From Acanthamoeba lenticulata (lineage: Eukaryota > Discosea > Longamoebia > Acanthamoebidae): DNA of 16,752 nucleotides. Below the pieces are notes generated by a model. The model was not told where the DNA came from and ran no database searches. It was given only the letters and a program-made list of their open reading frames with translations. Below are positions 15,460-16,752 of this stretch, piece by piece. The translations under genes were made by a program, and so were the position numbers. The first letter of the stretch is position 1, and every line of letters starts with the position of its first letter. The stretch covers positions 1 to 16,752 of the forward strand of contig NAVB01001933.1 in the NCBI GenBank assembly GCA_002179805.1, read 5' to 3'.

Positions 15460-16752
15460 ATGGATTTGCGGGCGCTCCTACAAGATGAAGCAATACTTTG
15501 TGACGAAAAGATTTCTGCTTGCAATGAGGTGCTAAACTGGGACGTGCAGACGGTTATCAATAACTTTGAGTTGCTGTGGGACGCCTTAAGCGTACGTTAG
15601 TATTCAAGGACCTATTATCAGGGGACTAACCGGAAAACTTGCACAGCCGGCCATAATGAACGCTTCAGCACCGATGGCTCTGCGCTTGGCGGCCTTACAA
15701 GCGTCCGCAGGGCTGTTGAGTGTGTGCACCACACAGGAGATGCTGACGCCATTCTTCTCCACCTTTTCTTTCCATGTGCGTTCTTTTCTCTCACGTGTGG
15801 CTTAGCGTTGGTGTCCTGACGGCCAGCTGTGCACCTGACCGCGTAGGCTAAGTCGTTCTACGAGTCGGCGGCCGACCGCCTCTCTCACGCCTTTGGCGAT
15901 CGCTCCGCCATCGTGGTGCCTGACCCACATGATTTGCTCGGTCTGCTTGACGTACACTCCCCTTCCCTCCCTCTTCTTTTTGGTCTTTTCGCACCGGCGT
16001 TGTATTTCTGTTGACGAGCGAGTTGTTGTGCAGGAACAAGTGAAATGTCTGGCCTTTTTTGAGCGTTGCCATACAGCCCTGGAGGCTTTGTCCCTTGACC
16101 ACGACAACGTGTCTTTGCTCGCTTTCTTTGAGCATTTCTTCGCCGTGCTCAATCCTGCTGTGTCTCGAACTACTGTACGTCCGGCTCTCGGCTTGCTGTG
16201 CTATTTAGAAATGCAAGTATCCAGCTGACCAAAACAAACTGTGATGGTGCACCACCACAGGATATCATCCCACGGCTGGCCAGTGGAGGCATTGAGGGCC
16301 GCGATGCCGCTGCAGTTTCACAACAGGCCAATGCCCTGTTTGCTCGAGCGCTTGCGCTTTTACCACAATTTATTGCCACTTATCTCAAGTCATTCCCGCC
16401 CTCGCTCTCTCAGGGGCCACAGCAGCCCCACGACGACCCGGAGCTGCTCTACGGTACCGCTTTGATGTCTACTACTTTCCGAGTGTCTTTCCTTGTCTGG
16501 CCTGATCATTTGCCTCGAGCTGTGCGGTCGTTGCAGTGATGCAGCAACTTGTCGCCATCAATGATAAGTGCAAGAACATCAAGGTCCAGACCGCGCTGTG
16601 GAAAGCCATTCGCATTATTACTTCGTCCCATCCCCATCGAGTGCAGGTGCGGTTCTGCCTCGCCTCGCCTCGCCTCGCCTCGCCTCGCCTCGCCTCGCCT
16701 CGCCTCGCCTCGCCTCGCCTCGCCTCGCCTCGCACCGCACCGCACAAGCCTC
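15460..16752 (+). CDS. Helical protein of unknown function (5' part; continues off window)
   Basis: Six exons were reconstructed: 15460-15591, 15647-15775, 15847-15951, 16034-16174, 16261-16453 and 16537-16646, encoding the first 270 aa. Intron 6 starts GTGCGG at 16647 and runs off the right edge. The donors are GTACGT, GTGCGT, GTACAC, GTACGT, GTACCG and GTGCGG, the strongest set in the window, and all phases match. The protein begins M-D-L-R-A-L-L-Q-D-E and is almost entirely alpha-helical by composition, with amphipathic segments such as C-L-A-F-F-E-R-C-H and A-L-L-P-Q-F-I-A-T-Y-L-K. It ends with a W-K-A-I-R-I-I segment. This looks like an ARM/HEAT-type solenoid. A distant resemblance to FIRRM (C1orf112), a recombination regulator, was considered at low confidence. 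No catalytic motif or signal peptide is visible. Confidence 0.7.
16657..16745 (+). repeat. GCCTC pentamer tandem array in intron 6
   Basis: About 15 perfect copies of the 5-bp unit run from 16657 to 16733, followed by three CGCAC variant units (16731-16745). It begins 10 nt after the donor at 16647, so it lies inside an intron. The apparent minus-strand reading of Arg-Arg-Gly-Glu-Ala repeats is a by-product. Confidence 0.9.

Noticed and set aside
16472..16747. Minus-strand frames encoding Arg-Arg-Gly-Glu-Ala repeats
   Set aside because: They are produced solely by the GCCTC pentamer array inside an intron of the plus-strand gene.
1..16752. Transposon, viral insertion, tRNA, rRNA or CRISPR array
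   Set aside because: No transposase, integrase or capsid-like frame, terminal inverted repeats, tRNA-like arms or regularly spaced repeats were seen.

Overview
The window looks like nuclear DNA of a GC-rich, gene-dense, intron-rich protist. An amoebozoan such as Acanthamoeba fits best. That assignment is an inference from style, not from a database match: short introns of about 55-190 nt, very small gaps between genes, donors dominated by GTACGN/GTGCGN, acidic and Gln/Asn-rich low-complexity stretches, and homopolymer C/G tracts. No prokaryotic operon signals, CRISPR array, tRNA, rRNA or transposase were seen.

Six protein genes were reconstructed by joining exons at GT-AG boundaries with matching codon phase. 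From left to right they are: (1) a K+ channel-like membrane protein on the minus strand, running off the left edge (about 1-949); (2) a very large SLX4-type nuclease scaffold on the plus strand (1339-9899, 14 exons, about 2358 aa); (3) an endonuclease/exonuclease/phosphatase-fold phosphodiesterase resembling TDP2 on the minus strand (11986-10002, 6 exons, 424 aa); (4) an unrecognised 639-aa protein with a C-terminal membrane anchor on the minus strand (14190-12133); (5) a small single-C2-domain protein on the minus strand (15149-14460, 3 exons, 171 aa); (6) the first 6 exons of an unrecognised helical protein on the plus strand (15460 to beyond the right edge). Reconstructed exon lengths sum to multiples of three in every complete gene.

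Genes 1 and 2, and genes 5 and 6, are divergent pairs sharing putative promoter regions. Genes 2 and 3 converge with only 102 bp between stop codons. Genes 3, 4 and 5 are tandem on the minus strand. The functional theme is DNA repair. SLX4 scaffolds structure-specific nucleases that resolve branched DNA, and TDP2-type enzymes remove 5'-tyrosyl topoisomerase adducts. Whether gene 6 belongs to the same theme is open.

The most striking non-coding signals are in introns. An identical 48-bp block lies in two consecutive SLX4 introns and contains a 12-bp perfect palindrome. Several introns carry G-runs, including a G-quadruplex-type motif, just upstream of the 3' splice site. One intron carries a C11 tract near its donor and a G10 tract near its acceptor, which could pair. 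Most predicted donors read GTRC rather than GTRA.
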